Under the pieces are notes generated by a model. The model was not told where the DNA came from. It ran no database searches and saw only the letters and a list, made by a program, of their open reading frames with translations. 64,000 nt of DNA. It comes from Viscum album. Taxonomy: Eukaryota > Streptophyta > Magnoliopsida > Santalales > Viscaceae. Shown one piece after another: positions 53,539-64,000 of the stretch; the first letter of the stretch is position 1; each line of letters starts with the position of its first letter. The DNA is taken from the NCBI GenBank assembly GCA_963277665.1, contig OY728147.1, positions 1,267,337,424-1,267,401,423 on the forward strand. The letters run 5' to 3'. A program made the position numbers and the translations under genes.

Positions 53539-56096
53539 ATGGATAAGAGTTGGATTGATCTTCCAAATCGAACATCTAAAGAATATTTCAATGGCATTAT
53601 GCAGTTTATTGACTTCACCAGAGGATTTGAAAGTGACTATATTAGTTGTCTATGTAGAAAATGTGCTAACAGATATCAATTCACACAAGATACTGTGAGG
53701 GAGCACCTATTCTTTAATGGATTTCTGAAAAATTATAAGATTTGGACTCGTCATGGAGAATAATATGTTCGTTGTCAAAATACAGATATAGCTCAGATAG
53801 ATGTTGATGCAAGGATGAATGATCCAATGCATGAAATGCTTACTGAAATGGTACGTGGGTTTGATCCTGAAGGCATTGACATCCAGAATCTTGAGACCGG
53901 TGAGATAAATCTTCGCTCTGGTGCAGATCGTGATTCGAGGAGGTTTTATGAAGCACTTGATGATGTGAAAACAAAATTATATCCTGGATGTACTTCTTAC
54001 AATAAACTGTCATTTATCGTGGAGTTGTTGCATTTGAAGACTTTGAATAATTGGTCAAACACATCATTCGACATGCTTTTGGTGTTATTGAAAAAGGTTC
54101 TTCCTATCAACGCTAAGATTCCCGAGTCGTATTACCATGCTCGTAAGCTGACAGAGAACTTAGGTTTTACATATGAGACCATAGATTCATGTGCAAACAA
54201 CTGTATGTTGTTTAGAAGGGAAACTGCCCATTTGGATATTTGTACGGTTTGTGGTGCTTCCAGGTGGAAAGAGAACAGGGGAAATCAGACTCATCAAAGT
54301 CAGATTGCGATACAAGGGAAACTGATTGACATAAAGCAAATGTGTTACTTTCCCCTTAAACCGAGGTTGAAAAGATTTTTTATGTCATCTAAAGTTTTTA
54401 ATTTAATGAGATGACATGAAGAAGAGTTTATGAAAGTGATATGTTAACACACCCGGCAGACTCTCATGCATAGAAAGATTTTGATAAGATACATCCCAAC
54501 TTTGCTAAAGATGTTCGTAATGTCCGATTGGGATTGGCAGCAGATGGTTTCAATCCATTCAAGTCTATGGTTGGTGCAACTCATAACACATGGCCCGTGG
54601 TGTTGGTTCCATATAATCTTCCTTCGTGGCTTTGTATGAAGCAAAAATTTATATTACTTTCCACTCTTATCGATGGACCTAAAAGTCCAGGGGATAAGAT
54701 TGATGTTTACCTTCAGCCATTGATTAATGAGTTGAATGAATTTTGGGGCGATGGTGTGATGACTTATGACTGTGAAACGAATGAAATGTTCAAACTACAG
54801 GCTGCTTTATTGTGGACAATCAATGACTTCCCAGCTTATGCAAATTTATCAGGCTGGAGTACGAAAGGGGAATTTTCTTGCCCTTGTTGCAACAAAAGTA
54901 AAAAATCTGTATGGCTTAAGCATTCCAAAAAATGGGCATACATGGGTCACAAATGTTTTCTCCCCCCTCAGCACAGGTTTAGAAAGGACAAAGTGGCATT
55001 TGATGGTTCTAGAGAGTTCATCCCAGCACCAAAGATCATGACATGAGTCGAAATGTTATCGCAGATTGAGGAAGAAAACATCCGCACGGTATATGAAATT
55101 CAGGATTTGGTGGCTCCTCCGGTATGTAATATTCGAGCTGCAGGTAGGCAGCACAGTCACAATTGGAAAAAGAAAAGTATTTTTTATAGTCTTCCGTATT
55201 GGAAAACTAACATGCTGAGACATAATTTGGATGTCATGCACATTGAAAAAAATGTTTGTGATAACATATTGTGGACCATTTTAGGTGTTAGTGGAAAATC
55301 AAAGGACCATGTTAATGCACGCCGTGATTTGAAAGAAATGGTTTTAAGGAAACAGTTGCATTTACAGTTAGCTGAGGGAAACAAGGCATATATGCCTGAT
55401 GCACAGTATACAATGACTACAAAGGAGAAAGAGACATTTCTTTCCATTTTGAAGATGCTCAAGGTGCCTGATGGTTACTCTTCTAATATTTCAAAGTGTG
55501 TGAATCTGACGAGCAAGACATTGTAAGGGTTGAAAATTCATGACAATAACATACCACTTCAGCAGTTGATTCCAATCACAATTTGTGATTGTTTATCCCC
55601 CAATTTTGTTCAGCCGTTGATTGAGATGAGTAATTTTTTTAGACAGATTTGTTTAAGAAATCAACAAATGAGTGATTTAAAAAGTTTACAGGACTGAATT
55701 GTACTTACGCTTTGTCACTTTGAGAAACTATTTCCCCCCTCATTTTTCGATGTTATGGTCCACTTGATAGTTCACCTAATTGATGAAGTAATGGCTACTG
55801 GTCCAGTGCAATTTAGGTAGATGTATCCTATTGAGCGGTATTTGAGTACATTGAAACGATTTGTACGCAATAGAGCTCGTCCGGAGGCATCAATAGCTAA
55901 TGGTTATTTGATGGATGAGTGTACTACTTTTTGTGCAGAATATCTTACAGATGTTGAAACAAAATTAGATAAGCCCTCTCGGATTCAGGATAGCCCAGTT
56001 GGAGAAGAAATCACATATGATATGGACAACATCGAGTGGATACAAGCGCATTGATATATCTTGTTCAATACTCCATCAGTTGCACCATTAATACAG
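53539..56096 (+). pseudogene. CACTA tnp2-type transposase
   Basis: MDKSWIDLPNRTSKEY starts the transposase-associated domain (53539-53760, with CxCRKC and HLFFNGF blocks). The Tnp2 domain follows: SRRFYEALDDVKTKLYPGC, LHLKTLNNWSNTSFDMLL, then RLGLAADGFNPFKSM, FILLSTLIDGPKSPGDKIDV and NMLRHNLDVMHIEKNVCDNI. A DUF4218 part (55720-56050) has MVHLIVHL and MYPIERYLSTLKRFVRNRA. In-frame stops lie at 53761, 54412, 55044 and 55524, with more after that, and there is a frameshift near 54435. The product would have excised and moved the element. Confidence 0.95.
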
Positions 56097-56183
56097 TAAG
56101 TATCTTATCACTTTTATTGTTTAACTTTTACATGTTTTGTTTGCATAAGTTGATCATTTAAACATCGCGTTATCATTTGTAGG
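56097..56183 (+). other. Intron in the tnp2 gene
   Basis: GTAAGTATC donor and TTTGTAG acceptor. A second intron lies at 56284-56371 (GTACGTAT ... TATGTAG). Confidence 0.6.
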
Positions 56184-56970
56184 AAACACATTAATGAGAT
56201 AAAAGAAGAGATGTATCGTGTGACTGAGTTGCAAATTCAACAGTCTCATTATGCGTCATTTCATGATTGGTTCAAGGATTATGTACGTATAAATTGATTT
56301 TCATTATGAGTGAAGTATTATACTAATTTTTTTTCTTTATATATCATTATTGAATTCTATGAATTATGTAGGTTCATAAGCTGAGGGAGTTAGGGGAACC
56401 CACGCTAACTGAAGAATTTATCCAACTGGCTGAGGGTCCATCTATAATGGCTCGTCGTTATAAATCTATAGATGCTAATGGTTTTCGATTTCACATTAAA
56501 GATGTTGACAACAAACGAGCAACACAAAACAGTGTCATCAGTTGTCCATTTGTCGATTCTGGTTATTACTATGGTCAGTTGATAGACATCATTGAAGTTG
56601 TATACACACATGGGTTGAAGTACATATTGTTAAAGTGTAATTGGGTTGATCCAGTGCGTGGATGTAAAGTCGATCAATATCAGTTTTCATTGGTGAATTT
56701 TAACTATATGTTATACAGAAATGAACGAGTTGATAATGAACCTTTCATTTTGACATCACAAGCGGAACAAGTATTCTTCGTTACTTTGCCTTCAAATCCA
56801 AGTTGGAAAGTTGTTGTCTAAATGTCTCGGTGAGGAGTGTTTGTATTTGAACAAGATGAACCTGAGACTGTTCCTTTTGTTTCCCAACAGCTTAATCAAC
56901 ATACCGTAGTTCAACGTGAAGAAGATATTTATTGGGTCAGAGCGGCTGTTGAAGGAGAAACGGTCAATTT
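56184..56970 (+). pseudogene. tnp2 C-terminal exons (DUF4216 domain)
   Basis: The exon after the intron encodes KHINEIKEEMYRVTELQIQQ and FHDWFKDY. After a second intron, GPSIMARRYKSIDANGFRFH, NKRATQNSVI, YYYGQLIDIIEVVYTHGLKY and PVRGCKVDQYQFSLVNF match DUF4216 of plant CACTA transposases. The frame stops at 56819-56821; homology continues to about 56970 (EPETVPFVSQQLNQHTVV) past another stop. Confidence 0.9.
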
Positions 56971-57419
56971 GCATGCTTAATGAAAGGTATAATTGTTTTC
57001 CTGCTATTTAGCCTAAGATATCATAAATTATCTAAACATTTTATAAATCCTTGTAAGTTTTAATCCTCACTTTTGGAAGTTTATTCAGTTATAAATATTT
57101 AGGGTGATTTAACTCATGTTATATTGATGTTATTGCCGGTGTATCTTCCCATTGAGGTATTATTCATTTGGTTCATGTGCTGCTTGAATTTTTATTAATT
57201 CAATTTGAAATTTGGCTATGCATTGATTGGTTTTGTACATAATTTGTATATCTGTTTTGTGAACTTTCTGATTTTTTAAAATTCATTCACAACTAATTAT
57301 TCAATCCCTTTCTGTTTGATTAACAACTGTACAAGTTTTATTTTTTTTAAAAACAATCCAATTTATCATTTGGACACTTTGGATAGTCCCCTTACCAATG
57401 TTTTCCATGACTGCAGGCA

Positions 57420-58827
57420 TGTCAGGGGAAGAGGTAGAAGATCCGCATCGTCCATTTGAGGCATCTACGTCTCAGGGTCGAGGTATGTTGGAATGTCATT
57501 GTCTCTATATTTTATGTAATTAATAAACACACACATATATATATTTATAACATCTATCAATTTGTATATAAAATTGTTTTCAACAGGATCAGACTTGACT
57601 GCTTCTTCCTCTCGCAGGAGAGGCCCCGGTTGTGGCATATTATCATGGAATTCCGACACGACTTTTGATGTTTCATTTGATGAGGTATTTCATCCTGTGG
57701 GACGAAATTCCCTTGAATTTATTCATCAGCTGGGTCATATCATACGTGATCCACATCGATTTCCATTGACCACGCGTGAATGGGCTTCTATCCCTCAGGA
57801 CACATTAGATCGTCTTTGGAGGGAGGTTCAGGTAAGAAGACCATTTTACTTTATTCCCTGTGTATAACCAACAATAACATATGTGATTTTTTTCTTTAAT
57901 AGAAAAATTTGAAAGTATGTCCTGATGAGTTTCAGCCAGTGTGTATGAGCAAATGCCGTAAGATGTGGAAATACTATAAAGGCAAAGTCAAGAGGGACCA
58001 CTGGGTACCAAATGTGGGTGCCCCAGACATTCTGGAAAAAGTCCCGAGAGGTGTCCTCCCAGCTTAGTGACGTGATTTAGTTGCATATTGGTCTACAGAG
58101 GGTGTTGCAGTTTATATATTTATTTTGGTATATATATTTTTAAGAATGTGTGATTTGTTTGAAATTTGAATGAATTGAATGTAGGAGGTGTCAACATGCC
58201 ATTCTGAGAATCGAGCGTTGGAGGGACCACCTCACAGGCTCGAGACTCGTCACGTGTCTCAGCTCCGACATGAGGTATTTGTTATTCATTTTTTATTTTT
58301 TTTAATTAATACGGTTTTGTGTTTATATTATATTCATATACAGTTGCGGGAGCAAGGTGCACCAACTGATAAAATGTCGGTGTGGATGAGGACTCGTGAT
58401 CGCAATGATCCATAGGACGCAACATTGATAGTAAGTGTTTGTACTCATTACCAATACTTACATAAAATCTGTATATTAATATATGTATATATATTTAAAT
58501 ATTTCACAGGCTCAATTTGAAGCTGAATTAGAACATCTGCCAGAGGACCAGCGACAGCTTCCCATATGAAGGGATGAGATCTTTCATCGCATTATTGGTC
58601 GGGACGGGCATGAATATAGTTTGACCTATGGAATAGGGATTCCTCATTCTGTAGTGTCACGCGCTACAGTTTTCGGTCCTGCAATTGCTCAGATGACACA
58701 ATGGTTGTCAGATTTCGAGGCACGACTGCACGCTTCCGAGGAGGTAAATGCACAATTGATCGCTGAGGTTAGAGCACTGCGGCAATATGTGCGTCCAGGT
58801 GATGGTGCAGGGGATCAGGCGACGTAG
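57420..58827 (+). pseudogene. CACTA Transposase_24 (tnpA-like) gene
   Basis: A spliced gene. Exon 1 starts MSGEEVEDPHRPFEASTSQG (57420). Introns with GT-AG ends lie at about 57482-57585 and 57832-57901, with more near 58276-58343 and 58431-58509. Exons encode VFHPVGRNSLEFIHQLGHII, VCPDEFQPVCMSKCRKMWKY, TCHSENRALEGPPHRLETRH and a C-terminal coiled coil (LSDFEARLHASEEVNAQLIA). This matches Ptta/En-Spm plant transposase proteins, which bind subterminal repeats. Stops at about 58065, 58413 and 58567 disable it. Confidence 0.85.
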
Positions 58828-59252
58828 GTTTATACTGTATTTATTTATTTAATTTATATTATTTTTGTTATAAAAATATTCATAATGTTTTTTTGTTGTA
58901 GTCCCCTGACCCACCTGATGGAGGTAGTAGTCATGACCACGCATGACGCATCATATTCATGAGGTGTGTTTCTGCTTTTAATGGTGGGGTTGTTATTGAT
59001 ATTTATGTTGGGTTTCTAGTGAGTTTTTTTGTGATTTGCGGGTATCATGTGTGTTTTGGCCTCATGCAATTTTTGTGTGCACGAATTGAGAAGTAACCAT
59101 GAAACTGATTAATGATATGAATATTTTTTGTTCATTTAATTTTCAATGTTTAGAATTGCATGTTCTGTAATATTTTTGAAAAAAACATGTGATTCCTAAT
59201 ATAAACCATTAAACTTGTTTTTGATGAATGAGCTGATTTCACTATTTGTAGT
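58828..59252 (+). other. 3' flank of the CACTA genes
   Basis: AT-rich, without coding motifs. Ends at ATTTGTAGTCCCCGG, where the minisatellite starts. Confidence 0.5.
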
Positions 59253-60266
59253 CCCCGGCCTACCCCGGACAGCCCTCCCCGCACTCCGGACATCCCTCCC
59301 CGCACCCCGGACAGCCCCCCCCCCCCCGCACCCCGAACATGCCCCCCCCCCACCCCGGACAGCCCCCCGCACTCCGAACAGCCCTCCCCGCACTTCGGAC
59401 AGCCCTCTCCGCACCCCGGACAGCCCTCCCGCACCCCAGACAGCCCTCCCCGCACTTCGGACAGCCCTCCCCGCACTCCGGACAGCCCTCCCGCACCCCG
59501 GACAACCCTCCCGCACCCCAGACATCCCTCCCGTACCTCAGACAGGCCCCCCGCACTCCGGACAGTCCTCCCCGCACCCCAGACAGGCCCCCCGCATTCC
59601 GGACAGGCCCCCCGCACTCCGGACAGACCTCCCCGCACCCTAGACAGCCCTCCCCGCACCCCGGACACGCCCCCTACACTCTGGACAGTCCTCCCCGCAC
59701 ACCGGACAGGCCCCCCGCACCCCGTACAACCCCCCCGCACCTCAGACAGCCCTCCCCGCACCCCGAACAGCCCTCCCGCACCCCGAACAGCCCTCCCCGC
59801 ACCCCGGACAGCCCCCCGCACCCCGGACAACCTCCCCGCACCCCAGACAACCCTCCCCGCACCCCGGAGAGCCCCCCTGCACCCCGGACAGCCCCCCCAC
59901 ACCTCGGACAGCCCTCCCCGCACCCCGGACATCCCTCCCCGCACCCCGGAAAGGCCCCCCGCACCCCGGACAGCCCACCCGCACCCCGGACAGCCCCCCC
60001 CACACCCCGGACAGCCCCCCCGCACCCCGGACAGCCCGCCCGCACCCCGAACAGCCCTCCCCGCACCCCGGACAGCCCTCCCCGCACCCCAGACAGCCCC
60101 CCCGCACCCCGGACAGGCCCCCCGCACCCCGGACAGCCCCCCCCCCCCGCACCTCGGACAGCCCCCCCACACCTCAGACAGCCCTCCCCGCACCCCGGAC
60201 AGCCACCCCCCACCCCGGAAAACCCTCCCCGCACCCCGGACAGCCCCCCCCGCACCCCGGACAACC
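59253..60266 (+). repeat. C-rich minisatellite, units of 18-21 bp
   Basis: About 50 head-to-tail copies of GCACCCCGGACAGCCC followed by a C/T run of variable length. The long open frame on the minus strand (59150-60424, repeated GLSGVRG peptides) is a consequence of the repeat and not a gene. The same unit occurs near the left end of the CACTA, in the same orientation. Confidence 0.95.
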
Positions 60267-63200
60267 GTTGTGTGATTTTTGAAATGGTCGGGCAAATGAC
60301 ACGTCAATCGGAGGTGTCGTTTGACCGCGGTGACCGGAAACGCGTTTCTGGTTTCATAAAACACCAGAAACGGCGTGAGACGGTCGAATTCGGAGAAAAC
60401 GTGCTCCGAATGACCTAAAACCACACGAAAACATTAGTAATATTATTCGTGACGTGTAGGAGGAGACAGAAGGCCCATCGGACTTGCGGTGCGCGCGGTA
60501 CGGCCGATTGTGCTGTTTTCAGCAGCTCAGAGCGCGCTAAAATGGCGCATTGGGGGGTCAAAACCACCCGAATGACCTCGGAATGCCATGAAACCGTATG
60601 AAAACAGCCTTTGTATGATTTTTAAAATGTTCGGGCAGACGACACATCAATCAGAGGTGTCTTTTGACCGCAGTGACCGGAAACGCGTTTCCGGTGTCAT
60701 AAAACACCAGAAACGGCGTGAGACGGTCGAATTAGGAGCAAACGTGCTCCGAATGACCTGAAACCACACGAAAACATTAATAATATTATTCGTGACGTGT
60801 AGAAGGAGACAAAAGGACCATCGGACATGCGGTGCGCGCGGTACGGCCGATTGTGTCATTTTCAGCAGCTCGGTGCGTGCTAAAATGGCGCGTTGGGGGG
60901 TCAAAACCACCCGAACGACCTCGGAATGCCATGAAACCGTACTAAAACAGCCGTTATGTGAATTTTAAAATGGTCATGCAGACGAAACGTCAATCAGAGG
61001 TGTCGTTTGACCGCGGTGACCGGAAACGCGTTTCTGGTGTCATAAAACACCAGAAATGGCGTGAGACGGTCGAATTCGGAGCAAATGTGCTCCGAATGAC
61101 CTGAAACCACACGAAAACATTAGAAATATTATTAGTGATGTGTAAAAGGAGACGACAAGCCCATTGGATGTGCGGTGCGCGCGGTACGGCCGATTGTGTC
61201 GTTTTCAGCAGCTCACCGCGAGCTAAAATGGCGTGTTGGGGGGTAAAAGAACTCGAATGACCTCGGAATGCCATGAAACCGTACGAAAACAGCCATTGTG
61301 TTATTTTTGAAATGGAAGGGCAGACAGAACGTCAATCGGAGGTTTCGTTTGACCGCGGTGACCGGAAACGCGTTTCCGGTGTCATAAAACACCAGAAACG
61401 GCGTGAAACAGTCGAATTAGGAGAAAACGTGCTCCGAATGACCTGAGACCACACGGAAATATTAGGAATATTATTCGTGACATGTAGAAGGACACGACAT
61501 GCCCATCAGATGTGCGGTGTGCGCGGTACGGCCGATTGTGTCGTTTTCAGCAGCTCGGCGCGCGCTAAAATGGTGCGTTGGGGGGTCAAAACCACCCAAA
61601 AGACCTCGGAATGCCATGAAACCATACGACAATAGCCATTGTATGAATTGTGAAATGGTCGTGTAGACGGAACATCAATCGGATGTGTCGTTTGACCGCG
61701 GTGACCGGAAACGCGTTTCCGGTGTCATAAAACACCAGAAACGGCGTGAGACGGTCGAATTCGGAGAAAACGTGCTCCAAATGACCTGAAACCACACGAA
61801 AACATTAGGAATATTATTCGTGATGTGTAGGAGGAGACAGAAGGCCCATCGAACGTGCGGTGCACGCGGTACGGCCGATTGTGTCGTTTTCAGCAGCTCG
61901 GCGGGCGCTAAAATGGCGCGTTGGGGGTCAAAACCACCCGAATGACCTCAGAATGCCATGCAACCGTACGAAAACAGCCTTTGTGTGAATTTTGAAATGG
62001 TCGTATAGACGGCATGTCAATCGGAGGTGTCATTTGACCGCGGTGACCGGAAACGCGTTTCCGGTGTCATAAAACACCATAAACGGCGTGAGATGGTCGA
62101 ATTCGGAGCAAACGTGCTCCGAATGACCTAAAACCACACGAAAACATTAGAAATATTATTCGTGATGTGTAGGAGGAGACGGCAGGCCCATCGGACGTGC
62201 GGTGCGCGCGGTACGGCCAATTGTGTCGTTTTCAGCAGCTTGACGCACGCTAAAATGGCACGTTGGGGGTCAAAACCACCAGAACGACCTCAGAATTCCA
62301 TGAAAACGTACAAAAACAGCCGTTGTGTGATTTGTAAAATGGTCGGGCAGACGGAACGTCAATCGGAGGTGTCGTTTGACCGCGGTGACCGGAAACGCGT
62401 TTTCGATGTCATAAAACACCAGAAACGGCGTGAGACGGTCGAATTCGGAGCAAACGTGCTCCGAATGACCTGAAACCACACGAAAACATTAGGAATATTA
62501 TTCGTGATATGTAGGAGGAGACTTCAGGCCCATCGGGCGTGCGGTACGCGCGGTACGGCCGATTGTGGCGTTTTTAGCAGCTCGGCGCGCGCTAAAATGG
62601 CGCGTTGGGGGGTCAAAACCACCCGAACGACCTCGAAATGCCATGAAACCGTACGACAATAGCTATTGTGTGATTTGTGAAATGTTCAGGCATACAGAAC
62701 GTCAATTGGAGGTGTCGTTTGACCACAGTGACTGGAAACGCGTTTCCGGTGTTATAAAACACCAGAAACATTGTGAGACGATCGAATTCGGAGCAAACAT
62801 GCTCCGAATGACCTGAAACCACAGTAAAACATTAGGAATATTATTAGTGACATGTAGGAGGAGACGGTAGGCCCATCAGACGTGTGGTGCGCACGGTATG
62901 GCCGATTGTGGTGTTTTCAGCAGCTCGGCGCGCGCTAAAATGGCGCGTTGGGGAGTCAAAACCACCCGAACGACCTACGAATGTCATGAAACCGTACGAA
63001 AACAGCCATTGTGTGATTTTGGAAATGTTTGGGCAGATGACACGTCAATCGGAGGTGTCGTTTGACCGCGGTGACTGGAAACGCGTTTCCGGTGTCATAA
63101 AACACCAGAAACGGCGTGAGACGGTCGAATTCGGAGAAAACATGCTCCGAATGACCTGAAACCACACGAAAACATTAGGAATATTATTCGTGACTTGTAG

Positions 63201-64000
63201 GAGGAGACGGAAGGCCCATCGGACGTGCGGTGCGCACGGTACAGACGATTGTGTTGTTTTCAGCAGCTCGGCGCGCGCTAAAATGACGCGTTGGGGGGTC
63301 AAAACCACCCGAACGACCTCAGAATGCCATGAAACCGTACGAAAACGGCCGTTGTGTGATTTTTGAAATGGTCGGGTAGACGGAACGTCAATTGGATGTG
63401 TCGTTTGACCGCGGTGACTGAAAACACGTTTTCGGTGTCATAAAACACCACAAACGGCATGGGACGGTTGAATTCGGAGCAAACGTGCTCATAATGACCT
63501 TAAACCACACAAAAACATTAGTAATATTATTCGTGACGTGTAGGAGGAGACGACAGGCCCATTGGACGTGCGGTACGCGCGGTACGGCCAATTGTGTCGT
63601 TTTCAGCAGCTCGATGCGCGCTAAAATGGCGCGTTGGGGGGTCAAAATCACCCGAACGACCTCGTAATGCCATGAAATCGTACGGAAACATCCGTTGTAT
63701 GATTTGTGAAATGGTCGGGTAGATGGAACATCAATTAGAGGTGTCTTTTGACCGCGGTGACCGGAAACGCGTTTCCGGTGTCATAAAACACCAGAAATGG
63801 CATGAGACGGTCGAATTCGGAGCAAACATACTCCGAATGAACTGAAACCACACTAAAACATTAGTAATATTATTCTTGATGTGTAGGAGGAGACGACAGA
63901 CCCATCGGACGTGCGGTACGGCCGATTGTGTCGTTTTCAGCAGCTCGGCGCGCGCTAAAATGGCGCGTTGGGGGGTCAAAACCACCCAAACGACCTCATA
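60267..64000 (+). repeat. 343-bp satellite array, eleven units to window end
   Basis: The landmark TTGACCGCGGTGACCGG recurs, with variants, at 60321, 60664, 61007, 61349, 61692, 62034, 62376, 62719, 63062, 63405 and 63748: every 342-343 bases. Each unit has palindromes ACCGCGGT and CCGGAAACGCGTTTCCGG and a hairpin TTCGGAGCA/TGCTCCGAA, with occasional changes. Units differ by scattered substitutions. Minus-strand frames of 69-94 codons recur in most units but show no protein motif. The array continues beyond the window. Confidence 0.97.

Larger units (their letters stand above)
52551..59252 (+). mobile_element. CACTA transposon with two decayed genes
   Basis: A second terminus, CACTACTAGAATATTGG, starts 119 bp after the first, so this element probably inserted into the first one (possible duplication CCT at 52548-52550). 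It contains a C-rich subterminal region, a tnp2-type transposase (53539-56970) and a Transposase_24/tnpA-like gene (57420-58827), the two-gene plan of plant En/Spm elements. No matching TAGTG end was found before the window ends, so the right boundary is open; 59252 is only where the minisatellite begins. Confidence 0.85.

Noticed and set aside
59150..60424. 424-codon minus-strand open frame rich in Gly, Val, Arg and Cys
   Set aside because: It is the translation of the 18-21-bp minisatellite; frames on both strands are open for the same reason and no domain is present.
60647..63985. Repeated minus-strand frames of 69-94 codons in the satellite
   Set aside because: They recur because the units are copies. 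The period of 343 is not a multiple of three, and the peptides show no motif or start context suggesting a gene.
59253..64000. Possible CRISPR-like array
   Set aside because: Tandem units lack unique spacers, and the surroundings are clearly eukaryotic transposon DNA.

Overview
The window is repeat-rich nuclear DNA of a flowering plant. It holds Ty1/copia and Ty3/gypsy retrotransposons with plant-type primer sites, a CACTA transposon with plant tnp2 and Transposase_24 families, a short hAT element, and the first two exons of a gene for proteasome subunit RPN12. No bacterial operon, rRNA or tRNA gene was seen. Nearly every coding region is a decayed transposon gene; the two RPN12 exons are the only convincing host exons.

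Layout. 1-2059: end of an LTR element. 2060-3578: compact gag-pol-less copia-type element (minus strand) with a perfect 5-bp target duplication. 3935-4522: hAT-like element with an 8-bp duplication. 4531-8199: AT-rich DNA without a recognisable gene. 8200-14515: gypsy remnant split between RNase H and integrase by copia element A (8521-13992), which has a doubled 5' LTR-leader and a duplicated reverse transcriptase segment. 15522-23588: large minus-strand LTR element D. It keeps only traces of gag and pol at its two ends; between them lie other LTRs and a patchwork of a strawberry-notch/FORGETTER1-like host gene. 24800-31385: array of about 316-bp repeats split by gypsy element C (25199-30831), a decayed chromovirus whose LTRs carry heat-shock elements. 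31540-32480: second tandem repeat. 33657-33735 and 39401-39505: RPN12 exons 2 and 1 (minus strand), with copia element B (33944-39019) antisense in intron 1. 42155-52431: minus-strand Del/Tekay-like gypsy remnant whose LTR is expanded by a roughly 1.13-kb triplication and two insertions. 52432 onward: two CACTA left ends 119 bp apart, then a two-gene CACTA element, a C-rich minisatellite and a 343-bp satellite array that runs off the window.

The elements record a nesting order: copia A inside a gypsy, gypsy C inside a satellite-like array, copia B inside a host intron, LTRs inside element D, and a CACTA inside another CACTA end that abuts a gypsy pol gene. Expression is probably silenced in most of the window. 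The parts most likely to matter to the host are the RPN12 locus and the heat-shock-element LTRs. Family assignments come from motif recognition by eye; no database search was run.
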